From: an uncultured Lachnospiraceae bacterium
GTDB lineage: Bacteria; Bacillota; Clostridia; Lachnospirales; Lachnospiraceae
DNA: 64,000 bases
Assembly: GCA_947631685.1 (NCBI GenBank)
Contig: CANRMI010000001.1
Location: 248,001-312,000, forward strand
Reading direction: 5' to 3'
Shown here: positions 34,359 through 43,638 of the stretch, piece after piece
How positions within the stretch are numbered: the stretch's first letter is position 1
How the letters are laid out: every line of letters starts with the position of its first letter
The notes under the pieces: generated by a model
Seen by the model: the letters and a program-made list of their open reading frames with translations, nothing else
What the model was told of the DNA's origin: nothing
Databases searched by the model: none
Program-made: the position numbers and the translations under genes

Positions 34359-36788
34359 ATGAATACAGCATTATCATGGATCAAAGCATATGTGCCCGGC
34401 CTGGAATGTACGGCGCAGGAATATTGCGACAGAATGACTTTAAGCGGTACCAAGGTGGAAGGGTATACCGCTTTGGATAAAAATCTGGAAAAGATCGTAG
34501 TGGGAGAGATTAAGAAGATTGAAAAGCATCCCGACGCGGATAAGCTGATCGTCTGCCAGGTGGACGTGGGCAGCCAGACTCTGCAGATCGTGACCGGTGC
34601 CCCCAACGTAAAGGAGGGCGATAAGGTGCCGGTGGTCTTAGATGGGGGAAAAGTGGCGGGAGGCCATGACGGCGGGCCGCTGCCGGAGAACGGCATCAGG
34701 ATCAAGGCGGGCAAACTCAGAGGAGTAGAATCTGCCGGTATGATGTGCTCCATAGAGGAGCTGGGTTCTTCCAGAGATATGTACCCTGACGCGCCGGAGG
34801 AGGGAATCTATATCCTGCCCGATACTGCCGTACCGGGAGAGGACGCGGTGGCTCTTTTGGGAATGCGGGATACGGTATTTGAGTATGAAATCACCAGTAA
34901 CCGTGTAGACTGTTACAGTGTACTGGGAATTGCCAGAGAGGCGGCGGCTACCTTTGATAAGCCCTTTGTGCCTCCTGTGGTGGAAGTAAAGGAAAACGGC
35001 GGCAATGTAGCGGACTATGTCAGTGTGGAAGTACAGGACACCGACCTGTGCAGCAGGTACTGCGCAAGAGTCTGCACCAATATCAGGATCGCCCCTTCTC
35101 CCGAATGGATGCAGAGGCGGCTGGCTGCCAGCGGCATCCGTCCCATTAACAATCTGGTGGATATCACCAACTATGTAATGGAGGAATACGGACAGCCCAT
35201 GCACGCTTTTGATCTGGATACGGTGGCAGGGCATAAGATCGTTGTGCGCAGGGCTAAAGATGGCGATGAGTTCCAGACTCTGGACGGGCAGATGCGGAAG
35301 CTGGATAAGGACATCCTGATGATCTGCGACGCGGAAAAGGAGATCGGAATAGCGGGTATCATGGGCGGTGAAAATTCCAAGATCACGGACAATGTAAAGA
35401 CCGTACTCTTTGAAGCCGCTGTGTTTAACGGTCCCAACATCAGAAAGTCCGCCAAAAGGCTGGGGCTGCGTACCGACGCTTCCGGTAAATTTGAAAAAGG
35501 TCTGGATCCTGCAAATGCCAAAGCCGCTATTGACAGAGCCTGCCAGCTGATTCAGGAGTTAGGCTGCGGCGATGTAGTGGAGGGAACGGTGGATGTGGGA
35601 AAACCGCTGGCTCCCCTGCGGGTGCTGCCTTTTGAGCCGAAGAAGTACAATGAACTGCTGGGAACGCAGGTGTCCGAGGAGCAGATGCTTGCTATTTTTG
35701 AGAAACTGGATATTCGTATTATCAGGACAGGAGACGGTATTCAGCTGGAAATCCCGTCTTTCAGACAGGATCTACTGGGAAGGGCCGATCTGGCGGAAGA
35801 GGTAGCCAGATTCTATGGGTATGATAAGATTCCGGTATCTCTGCCCAAGAGCAGCTCTACAACGGGCAAGCTCTCCTTTAAGCTGCGCGTCGAGCAAAAG
35901 GCCAGGGATATTGCGGAATACTGCGGATTTTCCCAGGGAATGAGCTATTCCTTTGAAAGTCCTAAGGTATTTGACAAGCTGATGCTGTCCCCGGAGGATA
36001 AGGCGAGGGAAGCCATTGAAATCTCCAATCCTTTGGGAGAAGATTTTTCCATCATGAGAACTCTGCCGTTAAACGGTATGCTGGTGAGCCTTTCCAATAA
36101 CTATAACCGGCGCAACAAAGACGTGCGTCTCTATGAGCTGGAAAATGTCTACATCCCCAAGGCACTGCCTCTGACGGAGCTGCCCGACGAGAGGATGCAG
36201 TTTACGCTGGGCTTTTACGGTGACGGTGATTTCTATACGTTAAAGGGCGTGGTGGAGGAATTTTTTGACAGTATCGGCATGAAGGAGAAGAGAAGCTATG
36301 TACCGCAATCCGGCAGGACTTTCCTGCATCCGGGGAGACAGGCCGATATTCTTTATCGGGGACAGCTTTTGGGATATTTGGGAGAGGTACACCCTTTGGT
36401 GTGTGAAAATTACTCCATTGGAACCAGGGTATATGTGGCGGTGATCGATATGCCTGAGGTACTGCCTTTTGCTACCTTTGACCGCAAGTACGAGGGAATC
36501 GCGAAATACCCTGCGGTAACAAGGGATATTTCCATGATCGTATCCAAGGATGTCCTGGCGGGAGATATAGAGACTGTTATCGCTACGCGGGGCGGCAAGC
36601 TTTTAGAGTCCTGCAGCCTGTTTGACGTTTATGAGGGCAGCCAGATCAAGGAAGGCTGCCGTTCCATGGCGTACAGCGTTTCTTTCAGGGCCATGGACAA
36701 AACCCTGGAGGAGGCCGATGTGGCTGGAGCCATGAAGAAGATCGTCAATGGGTTAGAGCAGCTTGGCGCGCAGATAAGAGATAAATAG
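34359..36788 (+). CDS. pheT: Phenylalanine-tRNA ligase beta subunit
   Basis: 809 residues, full length. N-terminal tRNA-binding OB domain (VVGEIKKIEKHPDADKLIVCQVDVG), B3/B4 editing domain (GIRPINNLVDITNYVM, AGIMGGENSKITD), B5 domain, core and C-terminal anticodon-binding domain (AKYPAVTRDISMIVSKD). 18 bp after pheS with GAAAGGAG before the ATG. No breaks or missing domains. Confidence 0.97.
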   Translation: MNTALSWIKAYVPGLECTAQEYCDRMTLSGTKVEGYTALDKNLEKIVVGEIKKIEKHPDADKLIVCQVDVGSQTLQIVTGAPNVKEGDKVPVVLDGGKVAGGHDGGPLPENGIRIKAGKLRGVESAGMMCSIEELGSSRDMYPDAPEEGIYILPDTAVPGEDAVALLGMRDTVFEYEITSNRVDCYSVLGIAREAAATFDKPFVPPVVEVKENGGNVADYVSVEVQDTDLCSRYCARVCTNIRIAPSPEWMQRRLAASGIRPINNLVDITNYVMEEYGQPMHAFDLDTVAGHKIVVRRAKDGDEFQTLDGQMRKLDKDILMICDAEKEIGIAGIMGGENSKITDNVKTVLFEAAVFNGPNIRKSAKRLGLRTDASGKFEKGLDPANAKAAIDRACQLIQELGCGDVVEGTVDVGKPLAPLRVLPFEPKKYNELLGTQVSEEQMLAIFEKLDIRIIRTGDGIQLEIPSFRQDLLGRADLAEEVARFYGYDKIPVSLPKSSSTTGKLSFKLRVEQKARDIAEYCGFSQGMSYSFESPKVFDKLMLSPEDKAREAIEISNPLGEDFSIMRTLPLNGMLVSLSNNYNRRNKDVRLYELENVYIPKALPLTELPDERMQFTLGFYGDGDFYTLKGVVEEFFDSIGMKEKRSYVPQSGRTFLHPGRQADILYRGQLLGYLGEVHPLVCENYSIGTRVYVAVIDMPEVLPFATFDRKYEGIAKYPAVTRDISMIVSKDVLAGDIETVIATRGGKLLESCSLFDVYEGSQIKEGCRSMAYSVSFRAMDKTLEEADVAGAMKKIVNGLEQLGAQIRDK

Positions 36789-36805
36789 AAAGGTGGAAAA
36801 CCGGC

Positions 36806-38233
36806 ATGGAAAGAAAAAATGTATGGGAAACCTATAGTGACAAACAGATAAAGGAGCTGGAAAAGCTCTGCGCCGGATACAGGGATTTCCTGGACAGAGG
36901 AAAGACCGAAAGAGAATGTATCGATGTGATCGTCAATATGCTGGAAGAGAACGGATACACAGAGCTGCAGAAAGCGATCCTTACCGGAAAGAAGTTAAAG
37001 CCGGGCGATAAGGTTTACGCGGTCTGGATGAACAAATCCGTCGCGATCTACCGCCTGGGAAAGAAGCCTCTGGAAGAGGGCCTGAATATCTTGGGCGCCC
37101 ACATTGATTCGCCCAGAATGGACGTAAAGCAGAATCCACTGTATGAGGAGGGCGGTTTCGCGTACCTGGATACCCATTACTACGGCGGCGTGAAAAAGTA
37201 CCAGTGGGTGACACTGCCCCTTGCCCTTCACGGCGTGATGGTAAAGAAGGACGGCACTACAGTGGAGATCAGCATTGGAGAAGAAGAGGACGATCCCGTA
37301 TTCTTTATTTCTGACCTGCTGGTACATCTTGCGGGGGAGCAGCTGGAGAAAAAAGCCTCCAAGGTGATAGAGGGTGAGGCGCTGGATCTGATCATCGGTA
37401 GCAGACCTTTGGTACTGGCCGGTGACGAGAAGGATGAGGATAAAAAGGAGAAAAAAGAGGCGAAAGAGGCGGTCAAGGCAGGCGTACTGGATATTCTGAA
37501 AAAGACCTACGACGTGGAAGAGGAGGACTTTATTTCGGCGGAATTGGAGATCGTGCCTGCCGGAAAGGCCAGGGAGGCCGGCCTGGACAGAAGCATGATA
37601 TTGGCTTACGGACAGGATGACCGGGTATGCGCCTATACTTCTTTAATGGCCATGCTGGACACCGGAAAGACCGACCGTACCGTCTGCTGCATTTTAGTGG
37701 ATAAAGAAGAGATCGGCTCCGTAGGAGCTACCGGTATGCAGTCCCGTTTCTTTGAAAACAGTCTGGCAGAATTGCTGGCTTTAACGGGAGAGTACAGTGA
37801 GCTGACGCTTCGCAGGGCTTTGGCCCGTTCCTGCATGCTCTCTTCTGATGTGAGCGCGGGCTTCGATCCCACCTATGCTTCCAGTTTCGAGAAAAAGAAC
37901 GCCGCCTTTTTAGGAAACGGTATGGTATTTAACAAGTTTACCGGCGCCAGGGGCAAGTCCGGTTCCAACGACGCGAACGCGGAATATATGGCTCATATCA
38001 GAAACATTTTTGAGAAAAAGGGAATCTGCTTCCAGACGGCCGAGCTGGGAAAGGTGGATGTGGGCGGAGGCGGTACTATTGCCTACATCTTGGCTCTTTA
38101 CGGTATGAACGTGATCGACAGCGGCGTGGCGGTGCTGAATATGCACGCGCCCTGGGAGGCTGTCAGCAAAGCGGATGTCTATGAAACCTACCGGGGCTAT
38201 AAGGCCTTTGTCGAAGGGGCAGATCTGACATGA
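36806..38233 (+). CDS. M18 family aminopeptidase
   Basis: 475 residues. [19 protein letters not shown] near residue 96 carries the first zinc-ligand His and Asp of M18, [15 protein letters not shown] the Glu pair, [10 protein letters not shown] another ligand region, and [18 protein letters not shown] the final His. Releases N-terminal residues, often acidic, from peptides in the cytosol. It has a lysine/glutamate-rich insert (about residues 208-220). 17 bp after pheT and overlapping queA, so in the same transcript. Confidence 0.92.
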   Translation: MERKNVWETYSDKQIKELEKLCAGYRDFLDRGKTERECIDVIVNMLEENGYTELQKAILTGKKLKPGDKVYAVWMNKSVAIYRLGKKPLEEGLNILGAHIDSPRMDVKQNPLYEEGGFAYLDTHYYGGVKKYQWVTLPLALHGVMVKKDGTTVEISIGEEEDDPVFFISDLLVHLAGEQLEKKASKVIEGEALDLIIGSRPLVLAGDEKDEDKKEKKEAKEAVKAGVLDILKKTYDVEEEDFISAELEIVPAGKAREAGLDRSMILAYGQDDRVCAYTSLMAMLDTGKTDRTVCCILVDKEEIGSVGATGMQSRFFENSLAELLALTGEYSELTLRRALARSCMLSSDVSAGFDPTYASSFEKKNAAFLGNGMVFNKFTGARGKSGSNDANAEYMAHIRNIFEKKGICFQTAELGKVDVGGGGTIAYILALYGMNVIDSGVAVLNMHAPWEAVSKADVYETYRGYKAFVEGADLT

Positions 38234-39264
38234 CGGTGTTAAAAAAGTCGGATTTTTATTTTGAACTGCCGCCGGAGTTGATCGCGCAGGAGCCTCTCAA
38301 GGACCGCAGCGCCTCCAGGCTGCTGGTGCTGGATAAGCGGACGGGAGAGACTGCGCACAGGCAGTTTCGGGATGTTCTGTCTTATTTAAGGGCCGGGGAC
38401 GCCCTGGTACTGAACAATACCAAGGTGATACCCGCAAGGCTCTTGGGCTGCAAGGCCGATACGGGAGCGGCGGTGGAAGTGCTGCTGCTAAAACGGCGGG
38501 AAAAAGATGTCTGGGAGACATTGGTAAAGCCGGGAAAGAAATGCAGGGCTGGCGCAAGGCTTGTCTTCGGGGACGGGCTGCTCACTGGCGAAGTACTGGA
38601 AACGGTGGAAGAGGGAAACCGTCTGATCCGTTTTTCCTATGAGGGGATCTTTGAAGAGATTCTAGATAAGCTGGGAGAAATGCCTCTGCCGCCCTATATC
38701 ACCCATAAACTGCAGGATAAAAACCGCTATCAGACTGTATATGCCAGATATGAGGGCAGCGCGGCGGCTCCCACGGCAGGGCTGCATTTTACGCAGGAAC
38801 TATTGGATGAGATAAGGAAAATGGGTGTGGAAGTGGTCTTTGTCACCCTGCATGTGGGGCTGGGCACTTTTCGCCCGGTCAAGACGGAGAACGTACTGGA
38901 GCACCATATGCATTCGGAATACTATGAGGTGACGCGGGAGGCTGCCGATACCGTAAACCGCGTGAAAGCCGCCGGCGGCAGGATCGTCTGCGTGGGTACC
39001 ACCAGCTGCAGAACGCTGGAGAGCGCGGCGGACGAAGAGGGAAAACTCCGGGCCGGCTGCGGGAATACGGATATTTTTATTTATCCCGGCTATCGTTTTA
39101 AGGTGCTGGACGCTCTCATTACCAATTTTCATCTGCCGGAATCTACGCTGGTGATGCTGGTGTCGGCTTTGGCGGGCAGGGAGCATGTGCTGGCGGCCTA
39201 TGAGGAAGCCATAAAGGAGCGGTACCGGTTCTTTTCCTTTGGGGATGCCATGCTCATTGTGTGA
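38230..39264 (+). CDS. queA: tRNA preQ1(34) S-adenosylmethionine ribosyltransferase-isomerase
   Basis: 344 residues, family length. [16 protein letters not shown] at the start, [58 protein letters not shown] and [16 protein letters not shown] are QueA signatures. Transfers the ribosyl part of S-adenosylmethionine to preQ1 at the tRNA wobble base, making epoxyqueuosine. Overlaps the peptidase gene by ATGA. Confidence 0.96.
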   Translation: MTVLKKSDFYFELPPELIAQEPLKDRSASRLLVLDKRTGETAHRQFRDVLSYLRAGDALVLNNTKVIPARLLGCKADTGAAVEVLLLKRREKDVWETLVKPGKKCRAGARLVFGDGLLTGEVLETVEEGNRLIRFSYEGIFEEILDKLGEMPLPPYITHKLQDKNRYQTVYARYEGSAAAPTAGLHFTQELLDEIRKMGVEVVFVTLHVGLGTFRPVKTENVLEHHMHSEYYEVTREAADTVNRVKAAGGRIVCVGTTSCRTLESAADEEGKLRAGCGNTDIFIYPGYRFKVLDALITNFHLPESTLVMLVSALAGREHVLAAYEEAIKERYRFFSFGDAMLIV

Positions 39265-39319
39265 GGCGGCACCGAAACTGATCGTATGAGCCGGCGGTGT
39301 GGGCAGGCGTCAAAACCGG

Positions 39320-39348
39320 TTGAGTTGTCTTAGGATATGTGATAAAAT
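39320..39348 (+). promoter_or_regulatory. Candidate promoter of PilZ-VanZ pair
   Basis: TTGAGT (39,320-39,325), 17-bp spacer, TAAAAT (39,343-39,348), 35 bp before the PilZ gene. Confidence 0.65.
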
Positions 39349-39382
39349 AGCGTAAAAAGAAATCGCACCAGGGAGGCAAGCC

Positions 39383-39724
39383 ATGGAAGAAAGAAGAAAA
39401 ACGGTAAGAACCCAGTTACAGTCCAGCTTGATAGTGAAACGTCTGGATGGGGAGAAAGAAGAAAAAGTGGGTATTGAGATCGTGGACGTTTCCAAGAGCG
39501 GTGTGGGTTTTCTGTGTACCGAGGCTCTGACAATCGGAGCGGTGTATGAAGCCTACCTGACGATCTGGACCAAGGAGGTCCTGCACGCCATACTGGAAAT
39601 CGTAAGGATAGAGAAAAAAGAGGAGGCCTTCTCCTACGGCGCCATTTTTGTGGGAATGCCGGAAATGGACGCTTCCCGTATTTCGGTATACCAGACCATG
39701 GAAGCCAGCAAAAAGAATGAATAA
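39383..39724 (+). CDS. PilZ domain protein (c-di-GMP receptor)
   Basis: 113 residues, a stand-alone PilZ domain. RKTVR (residues 5-9) gives the RxxxR motif and DVSKSGVGF the DxSxxG motif, both needed to bind cyclic di-GMP. So it is likely a functional receptor that changes an unknown target when the second messenger rises. GGGAGGC precedes the ATG. It overlaps the VanZ-like gene by 8 bp. Confidence 0.85.
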   Translation: MEERRKTVRTQLQSSLIVKRLDGEKEEKVGIEIVDVSKSGVGFLCTEALTIGAVYEAYLTIWTKEVLHAILEIVRIEKKEEAFSYGAIFVGMPEMDASRISVYQTMEASKKNE

Positions 39725-40235
39725 TAGAAGAATAAAAAAGAAAACCGCCTTTACGGCGGGGATACTGCTGGCGGTGCTCTATACGGCCATATTCGGTTTC
39801 TCGGAACAGGACGGAGAAACCTCCGGCGGTATCAGTATGTCTTTGTCGCGCTATGGGGTAGATCTGTGGAACCGGCTGCATGGCGGCAGACTGAGTGAAT
39901 TCATGCGCATGGAGCTGGCGGAGTATTTTGAGCATCCTCTCCGCAAGATGGCGCATTTTGCCGAGTATGCGGTAATGGGGATTCTGGTCTGCTGCTTTTT
40001 GTATGCCTTTACGGAAGCTATGAAAAGAATCTATTGCTGTGCCCTGCTCTGGGTTTTTATTTCAGCCGCGTTGGATGAACTGCATCAGTATTTTGTGCCG
40101 GGACGCTGGGCCAGCTTCTGGGACGTACTGCTGGATACCTGCGGCGGAGCGGTAGGAGGAGCGCTGTGTCTGCTGGCGCTTAAAAAGATCAAAAAGAGCT
40201 CTTTACCTCGAAACCTGCCTGCGTCAGAAGGGTGA
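39717..40235 (+). CDS. VanZ-like membrane protein
   Basis: 172 residues with about four hydrophobic segments. HPLRKMAHFAEYAVMGILV (VanZ-type KxxHFxxY motif), SAALDELHQYFVPGRWASFWDVLLDTCGG (DExxQ...GRxxxxxDxxxN/T motif) place it in the VanZ family, whose members can lower teicoplanin sensitivity but mostly have unknown roles. The start ATG lies inside the end of the PilZ gene without its own strong ribosome site. Its last 47 bp overlap the 3' end of tyrA on the other strand. Confidence 0.85.
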   Translation: MNNRRIKKKTAFTAGILLAVLYTAIFGFSEQDGETSGGISMSLSRYGVDLWNRLHGGRLSEFMRMELAEYFEHPLRKMAHFAEYAVMGILVCCFLYAFTEAMKRIYCCALLWVFISAALDELHQYFVPGRWASFWDVLLDTCGGAVGGALCLLALKKIKKSSLPRNLPASEG

Positions 40236-41289
40236 GCGCCCGGTTCATGGCCGTTTCCTCATAGAACTCTAAGGACATGGTACCTTCGGCGGCTTCCCGG
40301 TTGTGCGTGATGCCGATATTTTTGATGCTGACGCCATTTTCAGCCAGAAGAGCGGTGACAGATGCCAGGGGGCCGGGCCTGTCCGCAATCTCCACCGTGA
40401 TCTCATAGGCGCGCTTGAGCGGACCGCTGGAGGAATTGATAAAGGAGTCCCGATAGATTCTGGCAGAATCAAAGAGCGCATAAAGAGCCTGCGCGTCCTT
40501 TGCCTGGATGGCTGCTTTTGCGTCTGTGAGCACCTGAATATAGCGCTCCAGCAGAATAGCGATATTTTCTCCGTTGCTTAAGCAGATCTGCTGCCACATG
40601 TCGGGGGAAGAGGAAGCGATCCGGGTAATGTCCTTAAAGCCTCCCGCCGCGATCTGCTTCATGATGCCCTCGGGGGAATCCGAATCCCGCACCAGATTGA
40701 CCAGCGTGGATGCCAGTACATGGGGCAGGTGGCTCACAGCGGCGGTGACAAAGTCATGCTCTTTACAGGAAAGTACCAGGGGGATAGCCCCTATTTTTTT
40801 TACCAGTTCCCGATAAGCGGCGAGCTTTTCCGGCGCAGCTTCCTTAGAAGGCGTCAATATGTAATAGGCGTTCTGCAGCAGCAGAGCCTTGGAATTGGCG
40901 TAACCGAAGCGCTCGCTGCCCGCCATGGGATGTCCGCCGATAAACTGGGATGAAAGGCCGGCTGCCTCCACATGCCGGTGAATGGATGTTTTGACGCTGC
41001 CTACATCCGTCAGTATACAGCCGGGAGCAAGGATGCTTTTGACTGCGCGCAGATTTTCATCGTTGCAGGAAACAGGCGCGCACAAAAACAGGTAATCACA
41101 GGCACAAAAGCTCTGGTCTATGGACGGCGCGGCAATGTCGGCCACTCCCTCCCGGCAGGCCAGGGCGACAGACTCCTGATTCACGTCATAGGCGATGATC
41201 CGTGTGCCGGGAAGGGCCTCCTTTATGGCTTTCGCGATGGATCCGCCGATCAGTCCCAATCCGATAAAACCGCAGGTCAGTTCAGACAT
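40189..41289 (-). CDS. tyrA: Prephenate dehydrogenase with ACT domain
   Basis: 366 residues. FIGLGLIGGSIAKAI is the NAD(P) motif, DVGSVKTSIHRHVE, FIGGHPMAGSERFGY (catalytic His-Pro-Met region) and GGFKDITRIASSSPDMWQQI complete the dehydrogenase; the last 75 residues (IADRPGPLASVTALLAENGVSIKNIGI) are an ACT domain for feedback by tyrosine. It turns prephenate into 4-hydroxyphenylpyruvate. The ATG at 41,289 has GAGGTG upstream on the minus strand. Own promoter at 41,350-41,378. Confidence 0.94.
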   Translation of the reverse strand: MSELTCGFIGLGLIGGSIAKAIKEALPGTRIIAYDVNQESVALACREGVADIAAPSIDQSFCACDYLFLCAPVSCNDENLRAVKSILAPGCILTDVGSVKTSIHRHVEAAGLSSQFIGGHPMAGSERFGYANSKALLLQNAYYILTPSKEAAPEKLAAYRELVKKIGAIPLVLSCKEHDFVTAAVSHLPHVLASTLVNLVRDSDSPEGIMKQIAAGGFKDITRIASSSPDMWQQICLSNGENIAILLERYIQVLTDAKAAIQAKDAQALYALFDSARIYRDSFINSSSGPLKRAYEITVEIADRPGPLASVTALLAENGVSIKNIGITHNREAAEGTMSLEFYEETAMNRALTLLTQAGFEVKSSF

Positions 41290-41349
41290 AATACACCTCG
41301 TTAAAGTAGTCGTCATGCGGGATTTCAGCTATGTCCGCAAGCAAGCTCT

Positions 41350-41378
41350 ATTTTATCATGGGGCAGGTTTTTCGTCAA
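41350..41378 (-). promoter_or_regulatory. Promoter of tyrA
   Basis: Read on the minus strand: TTGACG (41,378-41,373), 17-bp spacer, TAAAAT (41,355-41,350). Confidence 0.7.
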
Positions 41379-41435
41379 TCTGAAAATTCAACACTTTAAA
41401 GTGATAAAATAAGTGGAAAAATTAAATAAATAACC

Positions 41436-41464
41436 TTGTAATCGAAAGAGATATTTAGTAAAAT
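41436..41464 (+). promoter_or_regulatory. Promoter of EF-G-like gene
   Basis: TTGTAA (41,436-41,441), 17-bp spacer, TAAAAT (41,459-41,464), about 75 bp before the start codon. Confidence 0.65.
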
Positions 41465-41539
41465 ATACCTATAGTGTTTTACAAATCCATGAAAAAATTG
41501 TAAATAAGCACAAAAATAACAGGAAAGGATGTAATCAGC

Positions 41540-43633
41540 ATGAAAGTTTACACGACCGACAAAATCCGAAACGTAGTTTTACTGGGGCATGGCGGCTCAG
41601 GCAAGACCAGTCTCGCTGAGGCCATGGCTTACTTATCAGGCATTACCTCCCGCATGGGCAGAGTAGAGGACGGCAACACGGTGAGCGATTACAGCAAGGA
41701 GGAGCAGAAAAGGCAGTTTTCCATTTCTACTTCCGTGATCCCCATAGAGTGGGAAGGCTATAAGATCAACATTCTGGACGCACCGGGATATTTCGATTTT
41801 GTCGGCGAGGTAGAGGAAGCGGTCAGCGCCGCGGGCGCCGCAGTCATTGTAGTAAACGGAAAGGCCGGTATTGAGGTTGGCACGGAAAAGGCCTGGGAAC
41901 TGTGCGAAAAGTACAAACTGCCCCGCTTTGTCTATGTAACCAATATGGATGTGGACAATGCCTCTTTCAGACAAGTAGTGGAAGATATGACCGCGAAATA
42001 CGGCAAGAAGATCGCGCCTTTCCATCTGCCCATCCGTGAAAACGAAAAGTTTGTAGGATATGTCAATGTCATTTCTGAAACAGGCAACAGGTGGCAGGGA
42101 AAGGAAGTTGTGCCCTGTGAAATACCGGAATACAGCAAGCCCAACCTGCAGCTGTGCAGGGATACGCTCTTAGAGGCGGTGGCTGAGACCAGCGAAGAGA
42201 TGATGGAGCGTTATTTCGGCGGGGAAGTCTTTTCTGAAGCGGAGATCCGCGCGGCTCTGCGTACCAATGTCTGCGATGGCAGCATCGTGCCGGTCAGCAT
42301 GGGCTCCAACACGCTCTGCCAGGGCGTTTATACGTTGCTCGATGACATCATCAAATATCTGCCCAGCCCTGAAAACCGTCAGGTGGCCGGCATCAATATG
42401 AAGACCAACGATATTTACCATGCGGACTATGATTTCTCCAAAGCGAAGTCGGCTTACATATGGAAAACCATTGTGGATCCTTTCATTGGCAAATATTCTC
42501 TGATAAAAGTCAACTCTGGCGTTCTGAAAACGGATGACCTGATCTATAATGTGGACAGGGATATTGAGGAAAAGGTCGGAAAGCTCTATGTCCTTCAGGG
42601 CAATAAGCCCCTAGAAGTCCCGGAGCTGCATGCGGGAGATATCGGCGCACTGGCGAAACTCACCGCGGCCAGAACGGGCAACAGCCTTTCCACCAAAGCC
42701 CTTACCGTCAAGTACGGCAAATGGGAGATTTCCAAGCCTTATACCTATATGCGCTACAAGCCCAAGAACAAGGGAGATGTGGATAAGATTTCCCAGGCAC
42801 TGCAGAAGATGTCCCATGAGGATCAGACCCTGCAGATTGTCAACGACGCGGAAAACAGGCAGACGCTGTTGTACGGTATCGGAGAGCAGCATCTGGAGAT
42901 TGTGGCGAGCAGGCTTTTAAATGAGTACAAAGTAGAAATCGAGCTGACCAAGCCCAAGATCGCCTATAAGGAGACGATCAAAAAGACTTCCGATGTAGAA
43001 TACAAATATAAAAAGCAGTCGGGAGGTCATGGACAGTACGGGCATGTAAAAATGCGTTTTTCGCCTTCCGGCGATCTGCAGACGCCTTATGTTTTTGAGC
43101 AGGAAGTGGTAGGAGGCGCGGTGCCCAAGAACTTCTTCCCCGCAGTGGAAAAGGGCCTGCAGGATTCCGTGGAAAAGGGCCCCATGGCGGCATATCCTGT
43201 AGTGGGAGTGAAAGCGGTACTCTACGACGGTTCTTATCATCCCGTGGATTCCTCGGAGATGGCATTTAAAATGGCGACGATCCAGGCTTTCAAGAAAGGC
43301 TTTATGGAAGCGGGACCGGTGCTCTTAGAGCCCATTGCTTCCTTAAAGGTAACGGTGCCGGACAGCTATACAGGCGATATTATGGGTGATCTGAATAAGC
43401 GCCGCGGCAGAGTGCTGGGAATGACTCCCGCGCCCGGCGGAAAGCAGATCATCGAAGCGGACATTCCCATGAGCAGTCTTTATGGATATTGTACGGATCT
43501 CCGTTCCATGACCGGCGGCCGCGGTGAGTATGTCTATGAATTTGCCCGTTATGAGCAGGCACCTTCCGATGTTCAGGAGAAAGAGGTGGCTGAGAGGGCT
43601 TCCAAGCTGGCTGAAAATAGCGGAGAGGAGTAA
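41540..43633 (+). CDS. EF-G-like translational GTPase (second EF-G type)
   Basis: 697 residues with the five-domain EF-G layout. G1 is GHGGSGKTS rather than GHxDxGKTT, G3 is DAPGYFDF, and the G4 region reads VTNMDVD where true EF-G has NKMD. Domain IV keeps GGHGQYGHVKM and PVVGVKAVLYDGSYHPVDSSEMAFK; the end has GRGEYVYEFARYEQAP. This is the divergent EF-G-like group present in many Firmicutes beside a normal fusA; its exact job is not settled. AGGAAAGG precedes the ATG. It is followed 5 bp later by a GT-C gene. Confidence 0.88.
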   Translation: MKVYTTDKIRNVVLLGHGGSGKTSLAEAMAYLSGITSRMGRVEDGNTVSDYSKEEQKRQFSISTSVIPIEWEGYKINILDAPGYFDFVGEVEEAVSAAGAAVIVVNGKAGIEVGTEKAWELCEKYKLPRFVYVTNMDVDNASFRQVVEDMTAKYGKKIAPFHLPIRENEKFVGYVNVISETGNRWQGKEVVPCEIPEYSKPNLQLCRDTLLEAVAETSEEMMERYFGGEVFSEAEIRAALRTNVCDGSIVPVSMGSNTLCQGVYTLLDDIIKYLPSPENRQVAGINMKTNDIYHADYDFSKAKSAYIWKTIVDPFIGKYSLIKVNSGVLKTDDLIYNVDRDIEEKVGKLYVLQGNKPLEVPELHAGDIGALAKLTAARTGNSLSTKALTVKYGKWEISKPYTYMRYKPKNKGDVDKISQALQKMSHEDQTLQIVNDAENRQTLLYGIGEQHLEIVASRLLNEYKVEIELTKPKIAYKETIKKTSDVEYKYKKQSGGHGQYGHVKMRFSPSGDLQTPYVFEQEVVGGAVPKNFFPAVEKGLQDSVEKGPMAAYPVVGVKAVLYDGSYHPVDSSEMAFKMATIQAFKKGFMEAGPVLLEPIASLKVTVPDSYTGDIMGDLNKRRGRVLGMTPAPGGKQIIEADIPMSSLYGYCTDLRSMTGGRGEYVYEFARYEQAPSDVQEKEVAERASKLAENSGEE

Positions 43634-43638
43634 ACGTC

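Noticed and set aside
40303..41304. Plus-strand open frames opposite tyrA
   Set aside because: The tyrA protein is complete with clear motifs; opposite frames show no family features or ribosome sites.
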